From assembly GCF_013870525.1 (NCBI RefSeq), contig NZ_JACBXD010000014.1:1-64000 (forward strand): a stretch of 64,000 nt of DNA, in the 5' to 3' direction. A model generated the notes under the pieces. That model was given only the letters and a program-made list of their open reading frames with translations. It did no database searches and was not told where the DNA came from. Origin of the DNA: Amycolatopsis pittospori (GTDB taxonomy: Bacteria > Actinomycetota > Actinomycetes > Mycobacteriales > Pseudonocardiaceae). How positions within the stretch are numbered: position 1 is the first letter of the stretch; each line of letters opens with the position of its first letter. A program made the position numbers and the translations under genes. Positions 26,247 to 34,861 of this stretch are shown one piece after another.

Positions 26247-26440
26247 GTGGCCGGACGGACGTCACACGTGACTGGACGGACGTCACACGTGACTGGACGG
26301 ACGGCACGCGTGACTGGACGGACGGCACGCGTGACTGGACGGACGGCACGCGTGACTGGATGGACGTCACCGAGTGTCGTCCGTCTGATCACGGGCGTCG
26401 TCCGGCTGATCACATGTGCCGTCCACTCAGTCACGCGAAA
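26247..26440. repeat. Fold-back element of 21-bp units, copy 2 (prcA-lectin gap)
   Basis: Six direct 21-bp units (26247, 26268, 26289, 26310, 26331, 26352; three of them identical, each with GTGACTGGACGG or a near form) are followed by three inverted units (26373-26392, 26393-26413, 26414-26434) and GCGAAA (26435-26440). The unit sequence and closing GCGAAA match the element at 10247-10402. The surrounding 648-bp gap (26068-26715) contains only hairpins and these repeats; no gene was recognised. Confidence 0.75.
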
Positions 26441-26541
26441 GCACCGACCCGGCCCGGCTTGGTCGTGAGTGTTTTGGGTCGCTAGGGCCAACCGGGTCTC
26501 AGGTACCCACTGGGTTCTGGCTGCGGTGGGTCGTGGGTCCG

Positions 26542-26596
26542 GTCCGTGAAGGCCTCCTTCCCTACCCTGAAAGTAGGCAAGGAGGCCTTCACGGAC
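26542..26596. terminator. GTGAAGG-type hairpin
   Basis: Arms 26542-26565 and 26573-26596 pair over 24 nt with a single mismatch (GTCCGTGAAGGCC at the outer end) and a 7-nt loop. It lies inside the convergent prcA-lectin gap and can terminate either transcript. Confidence 0.65.
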
Positions 26597-26666
26597 TTAT
26601 GGGTCGTCAACGTGCACCAGCAGCGCGGGTGGCCAGGGCGCCGCGCCGTAGCCGGTCAAGGGGCTC

Positions 26667-26721
26667 GTGAGTGGTGAGGACGGTTAGAACGACCCGAAAC
26701 ACTCACGACTCAGGGTCAGGC
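26667..26721. repeat. Hybrid hairpin next to the lectin stop codon
   Basis: The left part (CGTGAGTGGTGAGGACGG) resembles the arm of the hairpin at 44817-44860, while the right part (from 26684) is identical for 38 bp to 26201-26238, including the last bases of the lectin gene (stop at 26716-26718). The two halves pair only over about 8 bp, which suggests recombination between hairpin families. Confidence 0.5.
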
Positions 26722-27354
26722 GGGACCGGTGCCCCACCACTGGCTGCGGCCACCGGCGATGAAGCTCCACAGCTGGAGCCGCGTGCCGTTGCTGGCCGAG
26801 TTGCCCTCGGCGGTCAGGTACCGGCCGCCGCTGGGGTTCTGGAACCGGACGTAGCCCTCGGGGTTGGTGGCGCCGCCCCACCACTGGTTCTTGGCACCGG
26901 GGATGTAGTCCCACAGCTGGACGATGGTGCCGTTGTTGTTGATGCTGTTGAGGTCGGCGTCCAGGTAGCGGCCGCTGGCCACGTTCTGGAAGCGCGAGAA
27001 GCCCTCGGGGTTGTCCGTGATGTAGAACGCCTGGTGGTCCGCGTCGAAGTTGCAGTCCCACAGCTGCATCTTGGTGCCGTTGCGGTTGATGGTGCCCAGG
27101 TCGGCGTCCCAGCACTTGTTCGAGTTCAGCCCGGACGGGATGAGGTACATGTCCGCGTCGGCCACGCCGTTGGCCTGCGTGCGCGCGCCGGTCGAGGTGC
27201 GCTTGACCGGGATGAGCTTCATGCCGTGCACGGTGACCGTCTTGAACCCGTCGCCGGTGGGCTGCGGGGCCGCGGTGGCCGCGGGCGCGGTGGCGAGCGT
27301 CAGGACACCGGCCGCGGCGGCGATGATTCCCGCCAGGCGCTTCATTTTCGTCAT
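26716..27354 (-). CDS. Secreted ricin-type beta-trefoil lectin domain protein
   Basis: About 212 residues. A signal peptide (KMKRLAGIIAAAAGVLTLAT, cleavage near AAPQP) leads to a beta-trefoil made of three repeats with W-x-x or Q-x-W hallmarks: QLWDCNFDADHQAF, QLWDYIPGAKNQWW and QLWSFIAGGRSQWW. No catalytic domain is attached, so it probably binds carbohydrate outside the cell. ATG 27354 follows AAGGGGAAGAA. It is isolated between the proteasome operon and a divergent regulator, and its stop lies in a repeat copy shared with 26201-26238. Confidence 0.85.
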   Translation of the reverse strand: MTKMKRLAGIIAAAAGVLTLATAPAATAAPQPTGDGFKTVTVHGMKLIPVKRTSTGARTQANGVADADMYLIPSGLNSNKCWDADLGTINRNGTKMQLWDCNFDADHQAFYITDNPEGFSRFQNVASGRYLDADLNSINNNGTIVQLWDYIPGAKNQWWGGATNPEGYVRFQNPSGGRYLTAEGNSASNGTRLQLWSFIAGGRSQWWGTGPA

Positions 27355-27638
27355 TTCTTCCCCTTTGTGGAAAGCGTTTTCTCCCAGTGGTTCCAGGGGA
27401 GGGTCGCAGGAGTCGTCGGGCCGCGACGAAGCGCGGCCTCTTGGGCCCTGCCGGTGATTCCCCCTCGTGAAGGATCCGCGTAAACCCCCGAGAAGCGGAC
27501 CTTCCATGAACATCATTCAGGTCTGAACCACGGCCGTCGAGGAGATTTCCGGGAGCGGCAATAAGGCAGATCAGCCCTGTAACGGAATGGACCGGTACGC
27601 GATCACACGGCGACGACTCCGACCAAGGCGAGGTCCCC

Positions 27639-28613
27639 GTGCGTATCGAGCTGACGTTGCAGGATCTGACGCGCGTCCGGCTCGCGCCCGAAGCCGATCC
27701 CTTGGCCGAGCTGGCCTCCAGTCTGCAGATCCTGCAGCGGCGAGACGCCGGTTCGGCGTTGTTCAACCGATGGCGGCACCGGGTGTGGCCCGGGCTGGCC
27801 GAGTCGGCCTCGGTGCTGTTGTGGCTGTGCCGTCCGTCCACGCCCATCCCGGCGTTCCTCGTGCCGGAGAGGGACGAAAACGGTTTGGAGGCGGGGTTCG
27901 CGACGATCGGCCGGACCGATTCGGTCTGCCTGAAGTCCGCGCTGCGGGACGCCCCGGTGAACCGCGATCTGCCCGCTTGGGCGGCGAACCTGGCGGACGG
28001 TGACACGGCGGGCCTGCCGAAGCTGATCCAGCTGATGCAGGACTACTTCGAACTCGCGCTGGCGCCAGGATGGGAGCCGGCGCGGGCGCAGGTGGACGCC
28101 GACCGGGGGATGCGGGCGCAACTGTTGCTGCACGACGGGGTGGACGCGGTGCTGACGAGCCTGCGGCCGATGGTGCGCTGGTCGTCCCCGGTGCTGGAGG
28201 TGGGGGACGGGAGCGTCGGATCCTGCGGTGCGGGCGGCACGGGACTCGTGGTCTCGCCGACGTACTTCGCCGTATGCCCGGTGATCGTCCCGCCCTCGGG
28301 CGAGGCGCCGGTCAGGCTGCTGTACCCGTCGGTGCGGCAGGCCGCGCCCTCCACCGGGTACGGCCGTGACGTGCGAAGATCGCCGGACACCGCGCTGGCC
28401 GACCTGCTCGGGCCGACCCGGGCGGCGGCGCTGGCGGTCCTCGCCGTCGGGTGCAGCACGTCGGAACTGGCCGCGCGGCTCGGAGTGACCCCGTCGGCGG
28501 TCAGCAAACACGCCACGGTGCTGCGGCGCGCGGGGCTGATCACCACCGAACGCGACCGCAACGCCGTGCTGCACTCGCTGACGCCGCTGGGTAGCGCCCT
28601 GCTCGGCGGCTAG
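27639..28613 (+). CDS. Winged-helix transcriptional regulator with a large N-terminal domain
   Basis: A 324-residue protein. The C-terminal 75 residues form an ArsR/MarR-like winged helix: LAVLAVGCSTSELAARLG, then SAVSKHATVLRRAGLITTER. The first 240 residues match, by pattern only, the actinobacterial DUF5937-type sensor domain (MRIELTLQDLTRVRLAPEADPL is broken here after the opening strand). GTG 27639 gives this conserved start. The target is unknown; the divergent lectin gene is one possibility. Its TAG overlaps the convergent kinase gene by 4 nt (CTAG). Confidence 0.78.
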   Translation: MRIELTLQDLTRVRLAPEADPLAELASSLQILQRRDAGSALFNRWRHRVWPGLAESASVLLWLCRPSTPIPAFLVPERDENGLEAGFATIGRTDSVCLKSALRDAPVNRDLPAWAANLADGDTAGLPKLIQLMQDYFELALAPGWEPARAQVDADRGMRAQLLLHDGVDAVLTSLRPMVRWSSPVLEVGDGSVGSCGAGGTGLVVSPTYFAVCPVIVPPSGEAPVRLLYPSVRQAAPSTGYGRDVRRSPDTALADLLGPTRAAALAVLAVGCSTSELAARLGVTPSAVSKHATVLRRAGLITTERDRNAVLHSLTPLGSALLGG

Positions 28614-30118
28614 TTCCGGTAGATGGTGAGCGCGCTGGGCCGCGACCGGAAGCGGAAGTCGTTGCCGAGCGGGCCGACCTCGCCGTCGGTGGCGACGCGG
28701 CGGTTGCCGTTGAGCAGCCTGACGTGCAGTTCGGGGACGTCGATCTCCTGGTAGACGTGACTCGCGTTGAGGCTGTTCGTGATCGTGGCCAGGATGAACC
28801 GGGCCCGCGAGTACGGCAGGTCGGCGCGCAGGTAGCGGACGTCGAGGAGGCCGGTGTCGAGCGCCGGACGGTGCGAGGGCGCGAATCCCTTGGGCGCGTA
28901 GGTGCCGTTGCCGACGAACAGCAGCCAGATGCTGGTGTGCTTGCCGTTCAGGGTCACTTCGAGGGGCTTCGCGCGCCGAAGCGTTCGGGCCAGCGCGATC
29001 GCCGCGGACGGCCACTTCGGGTGCCGCTTCTGCAGCTTTTCCCGCACCCGCACCATTTCGGGATAGCCGCCGAGGCTGGCGGTGTTGACGAAGTAACGGT
29101 GGTCATCGTCGTCGTTGATCTCGACCTCGCCGAGGTCGACGCCGACCGCGTTGCCCGCCTCGGTCGCCGCGTCGGCGTCGGGCATCGAACGCATGCCGAC
29201 GTCGCGCGCGAAGTGGTTGAGCGTGCCGGCCGGGATGAGCGCGAGCGGCAGGTCGTGGTCGGCCGCGACGGAGGCCACCGCGGCGACCGTCCCGTCCCCG
29301 CCTGCGACGCCGAGCGCGCGCACGGTGCCGCCGCGGGCGGTGATCTCGTCGACGAGCTGTTCGCGCAGGTCCCGCTTCGAGTCCGGGTACAGGATGGTGG
29401 CCTTGGGCCAGGCGAAGCGGGCCTCTTCGGTCGGGTCCTGGCCGTCGATCCCCGAGTGCGGGTTGACCAGGACGAGCATGTCCTCGCCATCGCGCATTTC
29501 GGGCGCTTCGGCGGTGTGCGCGGTGCGGCCGGGAACGTCGGGGTTCAGCGGCCACCAGTGCCTGGTGAGCAGGCCCGCGCCGACGCCGATGCTGATCCCC
29601 ACGCCGACGTCACTGGGCCAGTGGACGCCGGTGTGGACACGGGAGTACGCGACGGCGGCGGCCAGCGGCACGAGCGCGGCGCCCGCCTTGGGCGATTCCA
29701 TCGCGACGGCCGTGACGAAGGCGGCCGCCGACGCCGAGTGTCCGGATGGGAACGACGAGGACGTCGGACGCCGGACGAGGCGCCGGTGCATCGGCACTTC
29801 TTCGGCCGCGGGACGACGTCGGGGGAACAGCGGTTTGCCGATCAGGTTCGCGGCGGCGCTCGCGCCGGCGATGGCGGCCACGCCTCGTAGCGCGCCTCGG
29901 CGCGTCGGGCCCTTCTTGGTCGCGAGCAGGATCGCGACACACCACCAGAGCTTCGATTTATCCGCACTTTTGGAGAGCGAAGTGATCACGTCGTCGGCCC
30001 TGGTCCTCGGCAGCGCCGCGCTCTTCGCCATCAGTCGCCGGTCGGTCCGCCCGACCTTGCGGAAAGGGCGCTTGAGCTGCTTTAACACGGTTCCACCGCT
30101 TCCGGGTCGGGATGTCAT
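28610..30118 (-). CDS. PAP2 phosphatase-diacylglycerol kinase fusion
   Basis: About 502 residues with two enzymes in one chain. Residues 1-215 form a membrane PAP2 phosphatase with [17 protein letters not shown] and [12 protein letters not shown], the three phosphatase motifs. From about 235 a diacylglycerol kinase catalytic domain follows (VLVNPHSG, then [13 protein letters not shown] and [14 protein letters not shown]). One half removes and the other adds phosphate on a lipid, so it may recycle polyprenol or diacylglycerol species. ATG 30118 is used; GTG 30088 is an alternative start. It is divergent from pafA, 117 bp away. Confidence 0.86.
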   Translation of the reverse strand: MTSRPGSGGTVLKQLKRPFRKVGRTDRRLMAKSAALPRTRADDVITSLSKSADKSKLWWCVAILLATKKGPTRRGALRGVAAIAGASAAANLIGKPLFPRRRPAAEEVPMHRRLVRRPTSSSFPSGHSASAAAFVTAVAMESPKAGAALVPLAAAVAYSRVHTGVHWPSDVGVGISIGVGAGLLTRHWWPLNPDVPGRTAHTAEAPEMRDGEDMLVLVNPHSGIDGQDPTEEARFAWPKATILYPDSKRDLREQLVDEITARGGTVRALGVAGGDGTVAAVASVAADHDLPLALIPAGTLNHFARDVGMRSMPDADAATEAGNAVGVDLGEVEINDDDDHRYFVNTASLGGYPEMVRVREKLQKRHPKWPSAAIALARTLRRAKPLEVTLNGKHTSIWLLFVGNGTYAPKGFAPSHRPALDTGLLDVRYLRADLPYSRARFILATITNSLNASHVYQEIDVPELHVRLLNGNRRVATDGEVGPLGNDFRFRSRPSALTIYRN

Positions 30119-30235
30119 GTGCGTGATACCCGATCGGGACTCTCCGCACACCTTTCACCGAACGCAACGTACCGACCGCGTGTCGACGCCCGAACGGCGC
30201 ACCGTCAAGGGGGCCTCACCGCCTACTCTGGTGGG

Positions 30236-31594
30236 ATGCAGCGGCGGATCTTTGGCATCGAGACCGAGTTCGGGGTCACGTGCACCTTTCATGGGCAACG
30301 CAGGCTCTCCCCGGACGAAGTGGCGCGTTACCTGTTTCGGCGTGTCGTGTCCTGGGGACGTTCGTCGAACGTCTTCCTGTCGAACGGCTCGCGGCTCTAC
30401 CTCGACGTGGGTTCCCACCCCGAATACGCGACGGCGGAATGCGACGACCTGGTGCAGCTCGTCACGCATGACAAGGCGGGGGAGCGGATCCTCGAGGACC
30501 TCCTGGTGGACGCCGAGCGCCGCCTGGCGGACGAGGGCATCGGCGGGGACATCTTCCTCTTCAAGAACAACACCGACTCGGCGGGCAACTCGTACGGCTG
30601 TCACGAGAACTACCTGGTGACCCGCGCCGGGGAGTTCTCCCGGATCGCGGACGTGCTGTTGCCGTTCCTGGTGACCAGGCAGCTGATCTGCGGCGCGGGC
30701 AAGGTGCTGCAGACGCCGCGTGGCGCCGTGTACTGCCTGTCCCAGCGAGCGGAACACATCTGGGAAGGCGTCTCCAGCGCGACGACCCGTTCGCGCCCGA
30801 TCATCAACACCCGCGACGAGCCGCACGCCGACGCCGAGCGTTACCGGCGCCTGCACGTGATCGTCGGCGACTCGAACATGGCCGAGCCGACGACCCTGCT
30901 GAAGGTCGGCTCGGCGAACCTGGTGCTGGAGATGATCGAAGCGGGCGTGCAGTTCCGCGACTTCACGCTGGACAACCCGATAAGGGCGATCCGCGAGATC
31001 AGCCACGACCTCACCGGCCGTCGCCAGGTGCGGCTCGCCGGCGGTCGTGAGGCGTCCGCGCTGGACATCCAGCGCGAGTACCACGCCCGCGCCGTCCAGC
31101 ACGTCAAGGAGACCGGTTCGTCGCCGCAGTCCGAGCGCGTCGTCGAGCTGTGGGGCCGGGCGCTGGAGGCCGTCGAGCAGCAGGACTTCAGTAAGATCGA
31201 CACCGAGATCGACTGGGCGATCAAGCACCGGCTGGTCGAGCGCTACCGCGCCAAGCACGACCTCGACCTGTCGAGCCCGCGGATCGCGCAGCTCGACCTG
31301 GCCTACCACGACATCCGGCGTGGCCGCGGCATCTTCGACCTGCTGCAGCGCAAGGGGCTGGTCCGCCGGGTGACCGACGACGGCGAGATCGAGGTCGCCA
31401 AGGACACCCCGCCGCAGACGACGCGGGCGAAGCTACGCGGTGACTTCATCGCCGCAGCGCAGGCCGCGGGCCGCGACTTCACCGTCGACTGGGTGCACCT
31501 GAAGCTGAACGACCAGGCGCAGCGGACCGTGCTGTGCAAGGACCCGTTCCGTTCGGTGGACGAACGCGTCGAACGGCTCATCTCCTCGCTCTGA
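30236..31594 (+). CDS. pafA: Pup-protein ligase
   Basis: A 452-residue ligase, the same length as in M. tuberculosis. It begins [18 protein letters not shown], with the catalytic glutamates, then [20 protein letters not shown] and [19 protein letters not shown], paralleling Dop. It phosphorylates the C-terminal Glu of Pup and joins it to substrate lysines. ATG 30236 follows TACTCT (30224-30229) by 6 nt (GGTGGG), so the mRNA is probably leaderless. It is separated from the prcA gene by the lectin, regulator and lipid-enzyme block, and ends at a GTGAAGG hairpin. Confidence 0.96.
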   Translation: MQRRIFGIETEFGVTCTFHGQRRLSPDEVARYLFRRVVSWGRSSNVFLSNGSRLYLDVGSHPEYATAECDDLVQLVTHDKAGERILEDLLVDAERRLADEGIGGDIFLFKNNTDSAGNSYGCHENYLVTRAGEFSRIADVLLPFLVTRQLICGAGKVLQTPRGAVYCLSQRAEHIWEGVSSATTRSRPIINTRDEPHADAERYRRLHVIVGDSNMAEPTTLLKVGSANLVLEMIEAGVQFRDFTLDNPIRAIREISHDLTGRRQVRLAGGREASALDIQREYHARAVQHVKETGSSPQSERVVELWGRALEAVEQQDFSKIDTEIDWAIKHRLVERYRAKHDLDLSSPRIAQLDLAYHDIRRGRGIFDLLQRKGLVRRVTDDGEIEVAKDTPPQTTRAKLRGDFIAAAQAAGRDFTVDWVHLKLNDQAQRTVLCKDPFRSVDERVERLISSL

Positions 31595-31602
31595 AAGTTG
31601 CT

Positions 31603-31653
31603 CCGTGAAGGCCATCCCGCGGGACTCTAGGTCCCCTAGGGTGGCCTTCACGG
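31603..31653 (+). terminator. GTGAAGG-type hairpin after pafA
   Basis: CCGTGAAGGCCA (31603-31614) pairs perfectly with TGGCCTTCACGG (31642-31653); the arms extend inward imperfectly. It begins 9 nt after the pafA stop. Confidence 0.65.
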
Positions 31654-31676
31654 ATCTTCGAGGGAGAGGTACGCCG

Positions 31677-32723
31677 ATGCGCCGTGCGTTGCTGGTCGTG
31701 CTGGGAGCGGTCGTCCCGCTGGCGCTCACCGGGGTGGCGCACGCCGCGCCCGAATGTCCCGACCCCGCCTGGACGGAGACCCCGACCGGTACGGACGCCC
31801 AGTTGCGCGGACTGTCCGCGGTAGACTCCCGCACAGCCTGGGTCAGTGGCAGCAAGGGCACGATCCTGCGTACCACCGACCGCGGTCGGACCTGGAAATC
31901 CGTCGCCCCGCCGGACACCGCGGACCTCGACTTCCGCGACATCGAGGCCTTCGACGCCGATCACGCCGTCGCCCTGTCCATCGGGCCCGGCGAAGCCTCC
32001 CGCATCTACCGCACGGACGACGGCGGCAAGAGCTGGCGACTGTCCTTCCGGAACAGTGATCCGGCCGCGTTCTACGACTGCGTCGCCTTCTTCGACCGCC
32101 ACCGCGGCCTCGCGATGAGCGACCCGGTCGACGGCAAGTTCCGGTTGCAGTCCACTTCGGACGGCGGCCGCAGCTGGAAGCCCGTGCCCGCCGACGGCAT
32201 GGTCCCCGCGCTGGAGGGCGAGTTCGGGTTCGCCGCGAGCGGCCAGTGCCTGACCACGTCCGGTCCGCGTGACGCGTGGATCGCGACGGGCGGCGGGGCC
32301 CGCGCCCGTGTCCTGCACTCCGGCGACGGCGGGAAGACCTGGGAAGCCGCCGACACTCCGCTGCCCAGCGGCGCCTCGGCCGGCGTCTTCTCGGTGACGT
32401 TCCGGGATCCGCGCCACGGCGTCGCCATCGGCGGGGATTACGCGGCCCCGAACGCGCCCGGCCCGGCGGTCGCGCTCAGCGCGGACAAGGGGCGGACCTG
32501 GCGGACGCCGTCGGAAGCACCTGTCGGCTACCGGTCCGGCCTGGCGTGGCTGGGCAACACGATCATCGCCGTCGGACCCGGCGGGAGCGATCTGAGCCCG
32601 GACGGCGGACGGCACTGGGAGGCGTTCGACACCGGCTCGCTGGACTCGGTCGACTGTGCCCGTGGCGCGTGCTGGGCGAGCGGCGCGAAGGGCAGGGCCG
32701 CCCGGCTCGGCGGGGTTGCTTGA
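31677..32723 (+). CDS. Secreted BNR/Asp-box beta-propeller protein (Ycf48-like fold)
   Basis: A 348-residue exported protein. The signal peptide (RRALLVVLGAVVPLALTGVA, cleavage after AHA) is followed by six Asp-box turns of the form S/T-x-D-x-G-x-T-W: TTDRGRTW, RTDDGGKSW, STSDGGRSW, HSGDGGKTW, SADKGRTW and SPDGGRHW. This predicts a beta-propeller, as in Ycf48-like and glycosidase-related proteins, without catalytic residues I can name. AGGGAGAGG lies 7 nt before ATG 31677. It stands alone between pafA and an ArsR gene. Confidence 0.82.
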   Translation: MRRALLVVLGAVVPLALTGVAHAAPECPDPAWTETPTGTDAQLRGLSAVDSRTAWVSGSKGTILRTTDRGRTWKSVAPPDTADLDFRDIEAFDADHAVALSIGPGEASRIYRTDDGGKSWRLSFRNSDPAAFYDCVAFFDRHRGLAMSDPVDGKFRLQSTSDGGRSWKPVPADGMVPALEGEFGFAASGQCLTTSGPRDAWIATGGGARARVLHSGDGGKTWEAADTPLPSGASAGVFSVTFRDPRHGVAIGGDYAAPNAPGPAVALSADKGRTWRTPSEAPVGYRSGLAWLGNTIIAVGPGGSDLSPDGGRHWEAFDTGSLDSVDCARGACWASGAKGRAARLGGVA

Positions 32724-32786
32724 GCGGAAGGTGAACGTGCTGTGGTCGGTGGCTCGTCCTGGGACGCCTAGGTCCACGAAGGGTGG

Positions 32787-32805
32787 TGCGAAAGCCACTT
32801 TCGCA
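32787..32805 (+). terminator. Short hairpin after the propeller gene
   Basis: TGCGAAAG (32787-32794) and CTTTCGCA (32798-32805) form a perfect 8-bp stem with a 3-nt loop, 63 nt after the stop codon. A plausible terminator; the rest of the 151-bp gap shows only a possible TAAGCT box before the ArsR gene. Confidence 0.45.
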
Positions 32806-32874
32806 ACGTCGTCCCCTGGCGGACAGCGCACTGTTGCTGTCGAGTCCCCAGAGCCGGTTTAAGCTCGAAAGACC

Positions 32875-33216
32875 ATGACCGCAAACGCCGAAGCCGCACC
32901 GGACACCACCGAGTATCTGGTCGAAGTATTGAAGGCGCTCGCCAATCCGGTCCGGTTGCAGGTACTGGGGTGGCTGCGCGAGCCGGACCGGCACTTCTCG
33001 CCGGAGAAGGCGATCGCCGATCAGAACGAGGTCGGCGTCTGCGTGAGCCACCTCCAGGAGAAGCTGGGGCTCGCGCAATCGACGGTGTCCGCGTACATGG
33101 CGTTGCTGCAGCGCGCCGGGCTGGTGAAGTCCACGCGGGTGGGGAAGTGGACCCACTACCGGCGTGACGAGCAGCGGATCGCGCAGCTCGTCGACCTGCT
33201 GGGACGTTCGATCTGA
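32875..33216 (+). CDS. ArsR family transcriptional regulator
   Basis: A 113-residue winged-helix protein. KALANPVRLQVLGWLREP is the first helix pair, CVSHLQEKLGLAQSTVSAYM the recognition helix and LLQRAGLVKSTRVGKWTHYRR the wing. A single cysteine precedes the recognition helix; the metal-site CxC is absent, so it may sense something other than metal. TAAGCT lies 9 nt before the ATG. A strong dyad sits just after the gene, ahead of the oxidoreductase at 33288, which is its likely target. Confidence 0.85.
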   Translation: MTANAEAAPDTTEYLVEVLKALANPVRLQVLGWLREPDRHFSPEKAIADQNEVGVCVSHLQEKLGLAQSTVSAYMALLQRAGLVKSTRVGKWTHYRRDEQRIAQLVDLLGRSI

Positions 33217-33231
33217 GCCTCCCCGGGAATA

Positions 33232-33263
33232 ACATATCGAGAATCTGCGATACTTCGATATGT
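33232..33263. promoter_or_regulatory. Dyad upstream of the luciferase-like oxidoreductase
   Basis: ACATATCGA (33232-33240) and TCGATATGT (33255-33263) form perfect 9-bp arms around a 14-bp spacer. AT-rich dyads of this shape are typical ArsR operators. It lies 24 bp before the oxidoreductase start. Confidence 0.55.
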
Positions 33264-33287
33264 TGGACTCGAAGCGAGGAGAAACGA

Positions 33288-34166
33288 ATGGAACTGGGGC
33301 GGTTCGGAGTCTGGACGTTCGACTTCGAGGAGCAGCCGGCGGGCATGCTGCGGGATTCGGTCCGGGAACTGGAAGAGCTCGGCTGGCCGGCGATCTGGAT
33401 CCCGGAACGGGACGGTCGTGAGGCGCTGACCCACGCCGGCTTCCTGCTCTCGGCCACCGAGCGCATCGCCGTCGTCAACGGGATCGCGCGGATCGGCTCC
33501 CGTGGGGCGCGCTGGACTCGCGGGGCGGCGCTCTTGCTGGCCGACGCGTATCCGGGCCGGCATGTCCTCGGGCTCGGGTTCGGCGGCGCGCGATCCGGCG
33601 TCAAGCCGTTGCGGGCGATGAACGACTATCTCGACGAACTCGACACGGTCACCAGCGCCAATCCGTTGCCCGTCGCACCGATGAGGCGGCTGCTCGCGGC
33701 GTACGGACCGAAGATGCTCGAACTCGCCCGCGACCGGTCCGAGGGGGCGCACACCTATCACGTGACCGTGTCGCATACCGCCCAGGCGAGAGAAACGCTG
33801 GGGGACAAGGCGTTCCTCGGCGTCGAGCACGCGGTGCTGTTCGAAACGGACGCCGCCAAGGCGCGCGAGACCGCCCGCGAGCATCTCCACGCGTACCTCA
33901 CGTCGAAGTACAACGTCGCCAAGTTCCTGCGGCTCGGCTACACGGAGGCCGACATCGACGGCGGCCGCGGCAGCGACCGGCTCGTCGACGATCTCGTGTT
34001 CTGGGGCGACATCGACACGATCACGGCGAAACTGCACGGCCATCTCGACGCCGGCGCCGACCATGTCGGGATCCAGGTGATCGGCGTCGAACCCGGCCGG
34101 TCGGCCATGCCGCACTGGCGGCGGCTGGTCGAAGCGCTGCTGCCCCGGTCTGCCGCGATCCGCTAG
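33288..34166 (+). CDS. LLM-class (F420-dependent type) oxidoreductase
   Basis: A 292-residue luciferase-like barrel of the TIGR03620 type. It opens MELGRFGVWTFDFEEQPAG, with GWPAIWIPE, and has the glycine-rich LGLGFGGARSGVKPLRAM and the cofactor-contact region VGIQVIGVEP at the C-terminus. Such proteins use F420 or FMN; the substrate is unknown. GAGGAGAAACG precedes ATG 33288. The adjacent ArsR gene and dyad suggest inducible expression. Its stop overlaps the convergent SDR gene by 4 nt (CTAG). Confidence 0.83.
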   Translation: MELGRFGVWTFDFEEQPAGMLRDSVRELEELGWPAIWIPERDGREALTHAGFLLSATERIAVVNGIARIGSRGARWTRGAALLLADAYPGRHVLGLGFGGARSGVKPLRAMNDYLDELDTVTSANPLPVAPMRRLLAAYGPKMLELARDRSEGAHTYHVTVSHTAQARETLGDKAFLGVEHAVLFETDAAKARETAREHLHAYLTSKYNVAKFLRLGYTEADIDGGRGSDRLVDDLVFWGDIDTITAKLHGHLDAGADHVGIQVIGVEPGRSAMPHWRRLVEALLPRSAAIR

Positions 34167-34861
34167 CGGAGCTGACCGGTCGGCCGGACCACGATCTCGT
34201 TGACGTCGACCGAGGGCGGCTGCTCCAGCGCGTAGAGCACCGCCCTCGCGATGTCGTCGGGTTCGAGCTTCGGCTTGGACTTCGAGTCCTCGGGGATCAT
34301 CGAGGTGTCGACCAGGCCCGGCTGCACCACGGTGACCCGGACGCCGGTGCCGACGGCCTCCTCGCGGATGGAGCCGGCGAGACCGGTCACCGCCCATTTC
34401 GTCGCCGAGTAGAGGTTGCCGGGCCGGTGATAGCGCCCGGCCACCGAGCCGGTCAGCACGAGATGCCCCTTCGACTCCGCCAGCGACGGCAAGGTGGCGC
34501 GTGCGGTGAGCGCGGTCCCGTACACGTTGGTCAGCACCATGTCCCGCCACTGCTCGGGTTCGGCCCCGCCGTCGCCGAAGAACGAGACCACGACGCTCTG
34601 TCCCGCGTTGGCGAACACGGCGTCCAGTCGTCCGAAGGTCTTCTTCACCGTCCCGACGGCGGAGGACAGCGAACCCCAGTCGGTCACGTCCACCGCGAGC
34701 GCGAGGGCGCGATCCTCGCCGAACTCGGAAACGAGGGGGAGCAGCGATTCGCGGTCGCGGGAGAGCAACGCCAGGCGGTAGCCGGCGGCCGCGGCCCGGC
34801 GGGCGGTGGCCTCGCCGAGCCCGCGGGAGGCGCCGGTGATCAGCAGTACTCGATCGTTCAT
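34163..34861 (-). CDS. Short-chain dehydrogenase/reductase
   Basis: A 232-residue classical SDR. The NAD(P) motif TGASRGLG is near residue 9, NAG near 90, the catalytic serine in LTGSVAG near 138 and YSATK (Tyr, Lys) near 151. The enzyme would reduce a ketone or oxidise an alcohol; substrate unknown. It overlaps the upstream SRPBCC gene by 4 nt (ATGA), so they form an operon driven from the promoter at 35321-35349. Confidence 0.87.
   Translation of the reverse strand: MNDRVLLITGASRGLGEATARRAAAAGYRLALLSRDRESLLPLVSEFGEDRALALAVDVTDWGSLSSAVGTVKKTFGRLDAVFANAGQSVVVSFFGDGGAEPEQWRDMVLTNVYGTALTARATLPSLAESKGHLVLTGSVAGRYHRPGNLYSATKWAVTGLAGSIREEAVGTGVRVTVVQPGLVDTSMIPEDSKSKPKLEPDDIARAVLYALEQPPSVDVNEIVVRPTGQLR

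Noticed and set aside
26247-26372. CRISPR array
   Set aside because: The 21-bp units are directly abutting with no unique spacers, are followed by inverted copies, and no cas gene is present.
26174-26485. Protein with WTDVTRD/WTDGTRD repeats encoded by the 21-bp units
   Set aside because: The frame exists only because 21 is divisible by three; the region folds back on itself, no ribosome site or start context is present, and the first fold-back element does not keep a similar frame.
27355-27638. Extra gene in the lectin-regulator gap
   Set aside because: Only arginine/serine-rich frames without ribosome sites were found; the gap most likely holds two divergent promoters.
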